Source: Isosphaera pallida ATCC 43644 (GTDB lineage Bacteria; Planctomycetota; Planctomycetia; Isosphaerales; Isosphaeraceae). Taken from it: DNA of 64,000 nucleotides. Shown one piece after another: positions 26,470 through 34,467 of this stretch. The stretch lies in contig NC_014962.1 of assembly GCF_000186345.1 (NCBI RefSeq), positions 2,756,450 through 2,820,449 on the forward strand, in the 5' to 3' direction. Within the stretch, counting starts at the first letter, position 1; each line of letters opens with the position of its first letter. A program made the translations under genes and the position numbers. The notes below the pieces were generated by a model. It searched no databases. It had not been told where the DNA came from and worked only from the letters and a program-made list of their open reading frames with translations.

Positions 26470-27867
26470 TCAGTCCTTCTGGGCGGCCTCGGCATTGGGA
26501 TAAACCGTCTTGCCGACCCGTTCCTCAACCTCCGGCACCCGTTCGATCAATTCGTTAGGCTGGCCGGGACGCTTCTTGAGCGTAAAGGCGTCGTACAACG
26601 TGTTGACGGCGGTGCGGGCTTCGTAGTTCAAGGTGTCGCCGTCAATCGAGATGATTTGGAAGAGTTGAGTGCGCTCAGCGGCGCGTTTGGCGGTTTGATG
26701 ACGTTCCAGAATGTACATCTTCGGACCCGACACCGACACGACGTACACCGTGCCATTTTGACTCTGGGTGGTGGCCCCTTCAGTCACGTTCGTGTCGCCC
26801 ACCACCAAGTCGGAACGGCTGTAGGTGTGGTCATGACCTTGCAACACCAGGTCCACGCCGTACTTGTTGAAAATCGGCAGCCACAGCGCACGCAGCCTGG
26901 GGTTGTCCCGGCCTTTGGCGGCGGAGAACATCGGGTGGTGATAGGTGATGATCGTCCACTTGCAGGGATTCTTGGCCAGGATGGTTTCAAGCCAGGCGGC
27001 CTGTTCCTCGTGCTTCTCGTTGGAGTTGAGCGAGATGATCCGCGCGCCCTGGTAATCGACATAGTAAACGGTTTCCTCCAGTCCTTCGACCTTGGGACCG
27101 TTCATTGGCATAGTGAACTGGGGACGCCAGTGGAGCGAGACTTGATTCTTAAGCGCGTCGGCTTCCTCCTTGCTCATGCCGGGGCGAACTGGCTTGGCGT
27201 ACTCGTGGTTGCCGGGGGTGGCGATGCTGGGGATCATGCCGTTGAGCCAGGCCCCTGCGTTGAACCACTCGCCCCATTCCGCGTCGCGGTTGGCACGGTT
27301 GATGAGGTCGCCGGCGTGGAGCATGAACGCCGCGCGGGGCGCTTCCAGGTTAGCCTCGCGGATGACCCGCGACCACATTGACTTGATGTCGTTTTGGGCA
27401 TCGCCGAAGTAAATGAAGCGGAACGGCTCGGCCTGGTCGGAAGCCGTGCAGGTCTGGAACCACTCGCTCCAGTTGGACCCGTCGCCCACCCGATAGACAT
27501 ACCGAGTTTTTGGCTGAAGACCTTTGAAAATCACCGAATGATAGTGTGCCAAACTTAGGTCGGAATCAAGCTTCTCGGTGACCGCCTCGACCGTGGTGAC
27601 TTTGCCGGAAAGCTGAAAGTCCGGCCCATCCTCTGCCAGAGCGATCTGGCCGACCGCCTTGGTCACGTCCGCGCTAGTGCGCCAGGTGACCGCCAACGTG
27701 GTGGCTGGATCGTCGGCGAAGGTCAAAATGATCCGGTCAGGGGTCGGAGTCGGGCGGTACATCTCCCGTTCCGAGAACGGTACCCCGCCCAGTTCGTCCT
27801 GGCCGGTGGCTGGAACCGTCGCTAGGCCGACCAACGCCCAGCAAACTATCAGCAATCCACGGGTCAT
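26470..27867 (-). CDS. Secreted purple-acid-phosphatase-like metallophosphoesterase
   Basis: A 465-residue protein from ATG 27867 (GGGAGAG upstream) with signal peptide GLLIVCWALVGLATVPATG. The N-terminal 110 mature residues form the fibronectin-like domain of purple acid phosphatases (PDRIILTFADDPATTLAVTW; KTRYVYRVGDG). The catalytic domain carries the five phosphoesterase blocks in order: FGDAQND, HAGDLINR, PGNHEYA, YHHPMFS and LQGHDHTYSR. It therefore should be a dimetal phosphatase acting outside the cytoplasm, probably for phosphate scavenging; no phosphate regulon site was recognised. It is co-oriented with, and just upstream of, the large haem protein gene. Confidence 0.88.
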   Translation of the reverse strand: MTRGLLIVCWALVGLATVPATGQDELGGVPFSEREMYRPTPTPDRIILTFADDPATTLAVTWRTSADVTKAVGQIALAEDGPDFQLSGKVTTVEAVTEKLDSDLSLAHYHSVIFKGLQPKTRYVYRVGDGSNWSEWFQTCTASDQAEPFRFIYFGDAQNDIKSMWSRVIREANLEAPRAAFMLHAGDLINRANRDAEWGEWFNAGAWLNGMIPSIATPGNHEYAKPVRPGMSKEEADALKNQVSLHWRPQFTMPMNGPKVEGLEETVYYVDYQGARIISLNSNEKHEEQAAWLETILAKNPCKWTIITYHHPMFSAAKGRDNPRLRALWLPIFNKYGVDLVLQGHDHTYSRSDLVVGDTNVTEGATTQSQNGTVYVVSVSGPKMYILERHQTAKRAAERTQLFQIISIDGDTLNYEARTAVNTLYDAFTLKKRPGQPNELIERVPEVEERVGKTVYPNAEAAQKD

Positions 27868-28052
27868 CGTCGCTACTCTCCCAAAACAGAAAAGAAACCG
27901 ACGCGGGGCAAATTCCGAAAAACCAATCGGGCCGGATTCCTCATCGCGCGGCCTTTGTGATTTGTTCATCATTTCCACACACGTCTAGATCGGAGTCCGT
28001 GTGCGATCAGTTTGCCCGACGCGACGCGGTTCGACAAGAGGTTGGCGGCGAA

Positions 28053-28967
28053 TCAGTCGAATGTGGCGGGGGATTCGCAACAGCGGGCGGGATGGGTCAG
28101 TAGGTAGCAACCGCGTCCATCGCCCTGGGGTTGGCTAACAAACCCCACGGCCCGCCAGCCCTCTTGAAACGCCGCGATGAACCCCGCGCGAACCGCGCTG
28201 AGCCAGCGGAAGGCACGTTCGGGGTCGTCGCGTCTGAGGTCGGAGACGCGACCGGGAACAGCCAGAGAGAGCCAAAGCGGATTCTGGTTCCGAGGTATGA
28301 GAAGTTGTTGAAAATCAAAAACGATGGGATCGGGATGGCCCTTGCTGCCGTCTGGAGCGAAGCCGACCAGGGGCCTGACCCTTGTGGGGTCGTCCAGCTC
28401 GTCCCAGGTTGGCATGGAGGTTGGGTCAGGTCGGTCGCTGTCGCTCCAGACGGCGATGAGACGATCGGTTGGAGCGCCTCCGGTGAGCGGGTCGTACCGA
28501 GGTCCGTACATATCCACGAGATACCGCCTAGCGGTGGCTCCCAACGTGGTCAGGTTGAAGCGAGCGTTGCCGGTTTGCAGCGGGTCGAACGCCCAGGCGA
28601 CCTTGGAGAGCCCTTGGCGGCGGGCGAAGTCGAATTGGAACCGTTTGAGTTGGCGGCCCAGACCTTGCGACTGGTAGTCGGGAACGACTCCGGTGAGTTG
28701 GGAGTAGAGTCCCCACTCTCCTTCGATGCGGGCAGGAAAGGCGAAGGAGACCCCCGCGGCCGAGCCGTCGGGCAGAAAGGCCCCCAGCACCAGGCCGCCG
28801 TGATGTTGCACCCCCACCAAAGTGGCGATGGGCACCAGCAGGCCGGCCCCGTCCTCGGGCAGTTTCCAAGCACGACGCTGGGCTTCGCGGCAGGCGTGAA
28901 AGTCGGCGATTGTCTGGGCGGGACGAATGATCCAGGGTGGCCTCGGAAGCGGTGTGTCGGTGGTCAT
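28053..28967 (-). CDS. GNAT-superfamily N-acyltransferase-like protein
   Basis: A 304-residue protein. The N-terminal half contains a GNAT fold: WIIRPAQTIADFHACREAQR opening strand/helix, VLGAFLPDGSAAGVSFAFPA, and the acetyl-CoA-binding motif A in GVVPDYQSQGLGRQLKRFQ (QSQGLG matches Q/RxxGxG). The following KVAWAFDPLQTGNARFNLTTLGA resembles motif B. This corresponds to the predicted acyltransferase group of COG3375; substrates are unknown. It is followed 33 bases after its start region by the end of the M20 peptidase gene on the same strand, so the two may be co-transcribed. Confidence 0.8.
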   Translation of the reverse strand: MTTDTPLPRPPWIIRPAQTIADFHACREAQRRAWKLPEDGAGLLVPIATLVGVQHHGGLVLGAFLPDGSAAGVSFAFPARIEGEWGLYSQLTGVVPDYQSQGLGRQLKRFQFDFARRQGLSKVAWAFDPLQTGNARFNLTTLGATARRYLVDMYGPRYDPLTGGAPTDRLIAVWSDSDRPDPTSMPTWDELDDPTRVRPLVGFAPDGSKGHPDPIVFDFQQLLIPRNQNPLWLSLAVPGRVSDLRRDDPERAFRWLSAVRAGFIAAFQEGWRAVGFVSQPQGDGRGCYLLTHPARCCESPATFD

Positions 28968-29000
28968 AGGCGACCCGTGGTGGAGGGCAGGTGAATGTGG

Positions 29001-30218
29001 TCACGCGAGCGGACAGAGCGACGGCGGGTCCGTGACGATCAAGGCCGCCAGCAGCGCAGCGCGTTCAGGGAGGGAGGAAATCCGAATGTGTTCGTGGGAG
29101 GCGTGCGCGCCGTCGCCGCGCGCCCCCAGGCCATCCAGGGTGGGCAGTCCCAAAGCGGCGGTGAAATTGGCGTCGCTGCCGCCACCGGTGGCTCCTTCAA
29201 CGAGTTCAAAGCCCAACCGCGCGGCCAGGTCGCGGGCATGCTGGAACAACCCCCCAATCGCCGCAGTTCGCTCCATCGGCGGACGGTTGAAGCCCCCTGA
29301 GAGGGTCAACCGCGCCCCGTTCAAAACGGCGCGCAGGCCGTTCAATTCCCGCTCGATCCGCGCCTGTTCGGCCAGCGTGACCACCCGAACGTCGAGTTCG
29401 GCCCAGGCCGTCTCGGCCACCACGTTGGTCGCGCCGCCGCCCTGGATCCGGCCGATGTTGAGGGTGGTGCCCGCCTCTGGATCGCCGAGCTGACCAATTC
29501 TCACAAGTTGATGTGCAAGTTCGAGAGTGGCGCTGACGCCCTTCTCGGGAGCGATGCCGGCGTGGGCGGCCTTGCCCTGCACGTCGAGACGGAACCGCCC
29601 CACCCCTTTGCGGGCGGTCTTGAGTCCTCCGTTGGCCAAGGACGGCTCGACCACCAGCGCGAAGGCGGAGCGTCGGGCCTCAGTCTCGATCAAGTTGCGG
29701 GAGGTCGGGCTGCCGATCTCCTCGTCGGAGGTCAACAGCAGCGTCACCGGGCGGCTGGGCGCGAGGCCGAACCGACTCAATTCTTCCAAGGCGTGCAGGA
29801 CAATGACGATTCCGGCCTTCATGTCTAACGCGCCTGGACCGGCAAAGGTGTCGGCCTTCTGATCCAAACGGATCGGCATCCGGTCCAAAATTCCGACCGG
29901 CCAGACCGTATCGAAGTGACCGAGGATCAGGATTGGCGAGGGGGAAGCGTTCGACCTTCCCGCCAGGTTCTCGAAGAAGACCGCTTTAAGGTGGTCACCG
30001 CCCCGAGGGTTGGCCACGAGTTCGACGCGGGCTCCCAGTCTTCGGCAGCGATCCGCAAGGTCGCGGGCCACCGCGTCGAGCCTCGGCTTGTCCAGGCTAG
30101 GCGACTCCCGTCCCACCAGCCAGGAGAGATCCTCCAGCATCGCAGGAAGACGGCGGGCGAACCGTTCGTTCCAGGTGGTCCAATCAAGCGGCGGCACGGG
30201 AGCGGAGCCAACGCTCAT
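29001..30218 (-). CDS. M20 family metallopeptidase (carboxypeptidase G2-like)
   Basis: A 405-residue zinc-dependent amidohydrolase. Metal-ligand motifs are in order: LILGHFDTVWP (first His and catalytic Asp), GALDMKAGIVI (bridging Asp), TSDEEIGS (catalytic Glu pair), VVEPS, and C-terminal GDGAHASHEHI. The dimerisation domain between has GVGRFRLDVQGKAAHAGIAPE. Closest in plan to carboxypeptidase G2/ArgE-DapE relatives; the specific substrate (N-acyl amino acid or peptide) is unclear. The start is ATG 30218. Upstream is the SCO1-DUF420 gene on the same strand (48 bp away), downstream the GNAT gene. Confidence 0.88.
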   Translation of the reverse strand: MSVGSAPVPPLDWTTWNERFARRLPAMLEDLSWLVGRESPSLDKPRLDAVARDLADRCRRLGARVELVANPRGGDHLKAVFFENLAGRSNASPSPILILGHFDTVWPVGILDRMPIRLDQKADTFAGPGALDMKAGIVIVLHALEELSRFGLAPSRPVTLLLTSDEEIGSPTSRNLIETEARRSAFALVVEPSLANGGLKTARKGVGRFRLDVQGKAAHAGIAPEKGVSATLELAHQLVRIGQLGDPEAGTTLNIGRIQGGGATNVVAETAWAELDVRVVTLAEQARIERELNGLRAVLNGARLTLSGGFNRPPMERTAAIGGLFQHARDLAARLGFELVEGATGGGSDANFTAALGLPTLDGLGARGDGAHASHEHIRISSLPERAALLAALIVTDPPSLCPLA

Positions 30219-30266
30219 AGCTAAAGGCGTTCCTCTGCCGAATTGTTCGGATGTGCTGAGGTAAGG

Positions 30267-31376
30267 TTAGGAGTAAAGCATGATGTACACGATCACGCCG
30301 GTCACCGAGACGTAAGCCCAAATCGGGAAGGTCACCGCGGCGATTCGCGCGTGCTGGGCAAAGCGTCGTCTGAGGACGCGCGCCACCGTCAGGACCAACA
30401 CCGGCAACATCAGGATGGCCAGCGCCACGTGCGAGATCAAAATGGTGTAGTAAACGTAACGAATCGGTCCCACACCGTCATAGGGTTTGCTGACCCCTTC
30501 GAGGTTGAAGTGGTAGGTCAAATAGCAGCCCAGAAAGACCGCCGAGACCACCAACGCTGCGCTCATGAGGATCGCGTGCAGCGTGACGCGGCGGGTCAAA
30601 ATAGCGGCCCAGGCCAGCGCCAACAGCACGGAGGCGGTGAAGTTGAGCGAGGCATTAATCGCGGGCATTCGTCCGATCCAACTGCCGCGCAGCTTGGCCT
30701 CGCCCACCAGGGCGGCCATGCGGTCCTCCTCGGTCGAGTCGTAAAAGCCAATGAGACGACCGCCCCGGTCCACCAGGGCGATTCGATCGGAGTGGGCGAT
30801 TTCCTCCATGTCCTCGTTGAGTTCCTCGGGAGGCACCGGCACTGCTGAGACGCCGAATCCCTCGCGCACTAACGTCATCACCGCGTCAGTTTCGCCGGTG
30901 AGCAACCACCACTGCTCGGGGTCGATCTCGAAGCTGTGGGCGTAAGCGGCGAGCACCTCGGGGGTGTCGTGGGTGGGATCGACGCTGATACTGACCAGCC
31001 GCACGTTGGTCCCGGCCAGTTTCTCGCCCAGGTCCTTCATAACGGTGGTGATGCGTGGGCAGGAGAGTCTACAGCGGGTGAAGATGAACGACACCAGGCA
31101 GACGTGACGGCGTAAGTCGTCGAGGCGAACCTCGCGGCCGGTTTGGTCAATCAGGCGGAATTCCGGCAGCGTCTTGACTTCGGGCAGGCGTTCGGCGGCC
31201 CGACCAGGCGCGGGTTCTGGTTTGACGACGGCTAGCGAGACTCCGAGTCCCACCACGATCAGAGCCACCACGATCGCCAATCCCAACATGTACGAGCGCG
31301 TTCGAGAGCGTTGGAAGAACGCCCCGGATTCCGGTGTCAGGAAGTCCAACGGCGACGTTTTCGAGAGGGAGGACAT
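30267..31376 (-). CDS. SCO1/SenC copper chaperone fused to DUF420 membrane domain
   Basis: A 369-residue fusion. An N-terminal membrane anchor (about 30-51) precedes a thioredoxin-fold SCO domain: FIFTRCRLSCPRITTVM with Cys102 and Cys106, and the distal copper-binding histidine in AHSDRIALVD (His195). Residues about 230-369 are a DUF420 domain of four hydrophobic segments (NASLNFTASVLLALAWAAIL, TYHFNLEGVSKPYDG, YYTILISHVALAILMLPVL). Both domains are tied to copper-A site assembly of haem-copper oxidase, so the protein probably matures cytochrome c oxidase at the periplasmic face. No oxidase genes lie nearby. No clear ribosome-binding site precedes ATG 31376. Confidence 0.9.
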   Translation of the reverse strand: MSSLSKTSPLDFLTPESGAFFQRSRTRSYMLGLAIVVALIVVGLGVSLAVVKPEPAPGRAAERLPEVKTLPEFRLIDQTGREVRLDDLRRHVCLVSFIFTRCRLSCPRITTVMKDLGEKLAGTNVRLVSISVDPTHDTPEVLAAYAHSFEIDPEQWWLLTGETDAVMTLVREGFGVSAVPVPPEELNEDMEEIAHSDRIALVDRGGRLIGFYDSTEEDRMAALVGEAKLRGSWIGRMPAINASLNFTASVLLALAWAAILTRRVTLHAILMSAALVVSAVFLGCYLTYHFNLEGVSKPYDGVGPIRYVYYTILISHVALAILMLPVLVLTVARVLRRRFAQHARIAAVTFPIWAYVSVTGVIVYIMLYS

Positions 31377-31706
31377 GATGAAACGGCGGCTCCATTCACG
31401 GGGCCGCGGCCGTCCTTCGTCGTCGCGTGCGGTCGGATCAACCGACAGTCAGCGGTGCGACATGGTGAGCGGAGGGAGGAGTGAGCGCCTTGGGCGGCGA
31501 CGATCACGATTCGCCCTCTCTCCTCTCCACGCGATGGGGACAGTCCACAACACCCGTCCAAACACGCAACACTCGGAAGTCAGCAAACACCACTGCGGCA
31601 CAGCCTAGCCGTCTTCGAGTCGTTCGTAAAGCGGCCGGGGTCCAACGGCGTCAGGTTGATTGGATTTGGTCGGCGTTGGCTCTTGGCCCGCGGTTGGCTT
31701 GAGCGT
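31377..31706. other. Intergenic region, 330 bp
   Basis: Between two co-oriented minus-strand genes (lipoprotein upstream, SCO1-DUF420 downstream). It presumably holds the SCO1 promoter; no specific element is seen. Confidence 0.4.
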
Positions 31707-32411
31707 TCAGCGGTGGTCGGGCGGGTGCTGATGTTGAACCCGCTCGCCCGAGGCGCGCCGCACGTCGTCGCGACGGGTTTGAGGCAGCTTCAGCGCCAAG
31801 GCCACGGGCAACTCGTTGGGTTCGTTGCTCAGGTGGCCTGGGTGTGGTGGTTGGGCGGTGAGGGAGTCACGGTTCGGTTGGGAATGTGAGGCGGTCAAGG
31901 GGGACCCCTTGGCCAAGGCATCGGCACCGAAGATGCGAACGCGCCGCAATTCGGCTTCAAGCTTGGCCAAGCGGCGTTCCAACTCGAGTTTCTCCTCGTC
32001 GATCACGTCGGCGTCGGGGTTGCGATCCAGGTCGGGAAAATATCGGGACGCTTGGCCTCCAGGCCGTCGCCAACGGTTGAGGTTGACGAGTTCCGAATCC
32101 CGCGTGAGGGAGCCGTCGGCTTTGCCGAGCAAATTCGGCGCGGGTCTTGGAGTCCGGGCCGTCAGGTTGACGCGACCTGGTGGCGTGGCGGTGTTCCGTT
32201 TTCCGAACAGGCCACCCGTGTGTCCTACACCGTTCAGAGGTTGAGGAGCGTACAGCCCAGCGTCGCGGGCCGCGGCGATGCTGCGCGACACTGGCCCCGC
32301 GGCCCTCCCGCCTGACACCCCCGCGCAGCCTATCATTCCCAACAAGGTCATCAAACCGATCACCGCTACGGTGAGTCGGCGGGCCGTCGTCATCCGACCG
32401 TTTCGCTCCAT
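31707..32411 (-). CDS. Hypothetical lipoprotein with short coiled coil
   Basis: A 234-residue protein from ATG 32411 (GGAAGGA eight bases upstream). The N-terminus is a lipoprotein signal: positively charged start, hydrophobic TVAVIGLMTLL, and lipobox GMIGC. The mature part is rich in Pro, Arg, Asn and Gly and looks disordered, except for a charged helix with heptad character (EEKLELERRLAKLEAELRRVR). The C-terminal tail is His/Pro/Gln-rich. No family is recognised. It is probably anchored to a membrane and may interact through the helix. Upstream on the same strand is the sigma-70-like gene, 276 bp away. Confidence 0.65.
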   Translation of the reverse strand: MERNGRMTTARRLTVAVIGLMTLLGMIGCAGVSGGRAAGPVSRSIAAARDAGLYAPQPLNGVGHTGGLFGKRNTATPPGRVNLTARTPRPAPNLLGKADGSLTRDSELVNLNRWRRPGGQASRYFPDLDRNPDADVIDEEKLELERRLAKLEAELRRVRIFGADALAKGSPLTASHSQPNRDSLTAQPPHPGHLSNEPNELPVALALKLPQTRRDDVRRASGERVQHQHPPDHR

Positions 32412-32687
32412 GAGGCGAGTCCTTCCGCCGATTCGTTGACGATCCCTCGTCAATCGCCCGTCCCTTGCTTCCTCTCCCAGCGCAACGCAGGGCGGCGTAA
32501 GTTTGACCGCCGCCTCTAGGGCACGCCGTTCCACCCAACCGGGTTGCAATGCGATTCGTACTCGTTTTGTCGGTGGTTCCCCTTAGTCAACATGACTTTG
32601 ACAAGCGCAAGCTGGAATCCAACCCATCACGCAGGCGGACTCTTCGGTGAAATCGGCAACGTTTTTGATCGCGTCATCCCCGCGAAG

Positions 32688-33644
32688 TTAGGCGGAGTCG
32701 TCGCCGAGACGGTCGCGGAGTTTGCGAAACACCAGGCACTTATCGTTGGAGACAGTTTTGGGGGAAACGCCTAGTTCGGCGGCGATTTCGGTGGGAGACA
32801 TACCTTCAAGAGTGGCTTGGAGCAGTCGGGCCTCGCGGGGACTGAGCAGGTTGTGCATCGCCTCTTGAATGGTCAGGCGGCCCCGCGTGGGGTCGTCGGG
32901 ACCCAGCGCCGCTGGACCCAGAGGCAAAAGGCTTCCCGAAGGACCGTTGGGATCGGCCAGCGAACTGGCGAGCGGACCGTGGGCGTCGTCGTCCAACGAG
33001 ATGAACGAGCGGACCCGTTGAGCGCGCTTCTTGACTGTTTGCAACGCACGCAGAAAGTCCGGACCCAGAGGCGTCTCGCGTTGAAAAAGGTCATGGACCC
33101 CGTGTTGGCCGACCCAGACCATCGCCCGGTCGAAGGCGGGGCGTCCCAGACGCTCCAACAGGGTGACGAAGACGGCCTGAGTGCAATCGTCGCGCTGATG
33201 GCTGGGAACCCCGGCCCGCTCCCAAGTTCGGCTCAAGTAGCGGTTCATCTGGTCAACGCCGGAGTGGGTGGCGGCCTCGACTTCCGCCTCGGCCCATTCC
33301 AAGGTCAGGCGGGTCGTCTCACTCTCCTCCAAAGCAGCGCGGGTCGCTTCCAGGAAGGCGGCAAGCGGGTCGAACGAGTCGAGCGACCGATCAGGGTTGA
33401 CAGATGCGGTCGCGGGTTCGGGAGTGACCGGAACGATCGAATCACGTTGAGTGAAACGCGCGGCGACCTCCAACGACGCGGCCGACTCTGGGAACGCCGC
33501 CGCCGGGTCGGCCACCGCGCCGCCCGGCACCGGGGCAACCTCCGCGCCTGGGGCCAGTGGCGCGAGCAGGCGCAGCGACTCCAGCGATTCCAAATGGGGC
33601 AGGTAATCCCGCCTGGCCTTGTTGCGTCCCGTACCGCCACTCAC
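32688..33644 (-). CDS. Sigma-70 family (ECF-like) RNA polymerase sigma factor with unusual N-terminus
   Basis: About 318 residues from GTG 33644, which has GGGAG upstream; the frame is open further to 33776. The C-terminal 50 residues are a clear sigma region 4/LuxR-like helix-turn-helix: LSPREARLLQATLEGMSPTE then IAAELGVSPKTVSNDK. A region-2-like helical segment lies around DQMNRYLSRTWERAG, DDCTQAVFVTLLERLG and RAMVWVGQHGVHDLF. The N-terminal 100 residues are Ala/Pro-rich and contain LPHLESLESLRLLAP, resembling the LEsLEdR-LLs signature found at the N-terminus of many planctomycete secreted proteins. Target promoters and any anti-sigma factor are unknown. Confidence 0.72.
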   Translation of the reverse strand: MSGGTGRNKARRDYLPHLESLESLRLLAPLAPGAEVAPVPGGAVADPAAAFPESAASLEVAARFTQRDSIVPVTPEPATASVNPDRSLDSFDPLAAFLEATRAALEESETTRLTLEWAEAEVEAATHSGVDQMNRYLSRTWERAGVPSHQRDDCTQAVFVTLLERLGRPAFDRAMVWVGQHGVHDLFQRETPLGPDFLRALQTVKKRAQRVRSFISLDDDAHGPLASSLADPNGPSGSLLPLGPAALGPDDPTRGRLTIQEAMHNLLSPREARLLQATLEGMSPTEIAAELGVSPKTVSNDKCLVFRKLRDRLGDDSA

Positions 33645-34054
33645 CGTGTTCCGGTCTCCCTTAACTCGAACGATCCCCCTGCCGAGTTCGACCCAATCGA
33701 CCCGCTTCACCCGAGGGAGGAGGAGCGAGAAGAGAGGAGGGGTGAACCGCAATGGGTTGGGGTCGCCTCGACCCACCTTACCATAGAACTCGAACGCGAT
33801 TGCTCCTATCAGATTGTTCCTTCGTCATCGACCCCAAATCGTCCTCAACCCGAGCGACAAAAATTCCTCCCAAATTCCTCAAGTCCTGTCCTCCCGGAAC
33901 TAAGGACGGACATCGGCGCAAGCTCAAACCTCGGATCGGAGCCGAGCGCCAACGGCGATCAACCCCTGACGGTGGGTTAGACTGGACCGATACGTCTCCG
34001 AACTCTTCATACCAAGGGCGGAGATTGCTTTCTTTGAGGGTTGAGTTCCCGATT

Positions 34055-34095
34055 TTCCCCGATCCCGACGGGGTCGTTCCAACAACCCAGAGTGC
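34055..34095 (+). repeat. Degenerate intergenic repeat, copy 2
   Basis: Opens TTCCCCGA, then GACGGGGTCGTTCC and an ACCCAGAG block. Shares order and spacing with the copy at 34163. Confidence 0.45.
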
Positions 34096-34162
34096 AGTCC
34101 GAAGAGACGGCCACCGACCACCGCGCCAAAGTCCATCAATCCATCCCAGTTCCACGGACAGG

Positions 34163-34215
34163 TTCCCCGACTCTGACGGAGTCGTTCCCCAAAACCCAGG
34201 GCGACGTCCTGGGAG
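34163..34215 (+). repeat. Degenerate intergenic repeat, copy 3
   Basis: TTCCCCGA, GACGGAGTCGTTCCC, then CCCAGGGCGACGTCCTGGG, which is a hairpin (CCCAGG/CCTGGG). It is the most complete copy in the window. Confidence 0.5.
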
Positions 34216-34350
34216 ATAATCGAGACATGTGCGATCCTCCATCAAACTATCCCGGCTAATCGGGCCAAATCCACGACCCCGAAGAAGGCGGGCAAGCATG
34301 GGCAGACGAACCGGCATGGTCGGAGGAGAGGTGACACGGTGGTCGGATAC

Positions 34351-34393
34351 TGTTCCCAGGGCGTTGGAAACAACGCCGTCGGGTCGGGGACGA
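34351..34393 (-). repeat. Degenerate intergenic repeat, copy 4 (inverted)
   Basis: On the minus strand: GTCGTCCCCGACCCGACGG, then GTTGTTTCC and CGCCCTGGGAAC. Same element order as copies 2 and 3. Confidence 0.4.
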
Positions 34394-34467
34394 CGGAATC
34401 GGTTGGTACGAGTCGCGTCCTTAGATTGGACCTGAGTTGAAACGACTCGGGGGATTCTCAGCACAGC

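Larger units (their letters stand above)
33645..34467. other. Intergenic region with degenerate repeats
   Basis: An 820-bp gap between the sigma-70-like gene and the end of the Nramp-like gene. It has no coding signal but holds three copies of a degenerate repeat (34055, 34163, 34351), the last inverted relative to the first two. Confidence 0.5.

Noticed and set aside
27976-28012. Terminator between the phosphoesterase and GNAT genes
   Set aside because: Only a six-base CACACG/CGTGTG match with a long loop and no T-run; also at the 5' side of one gene.
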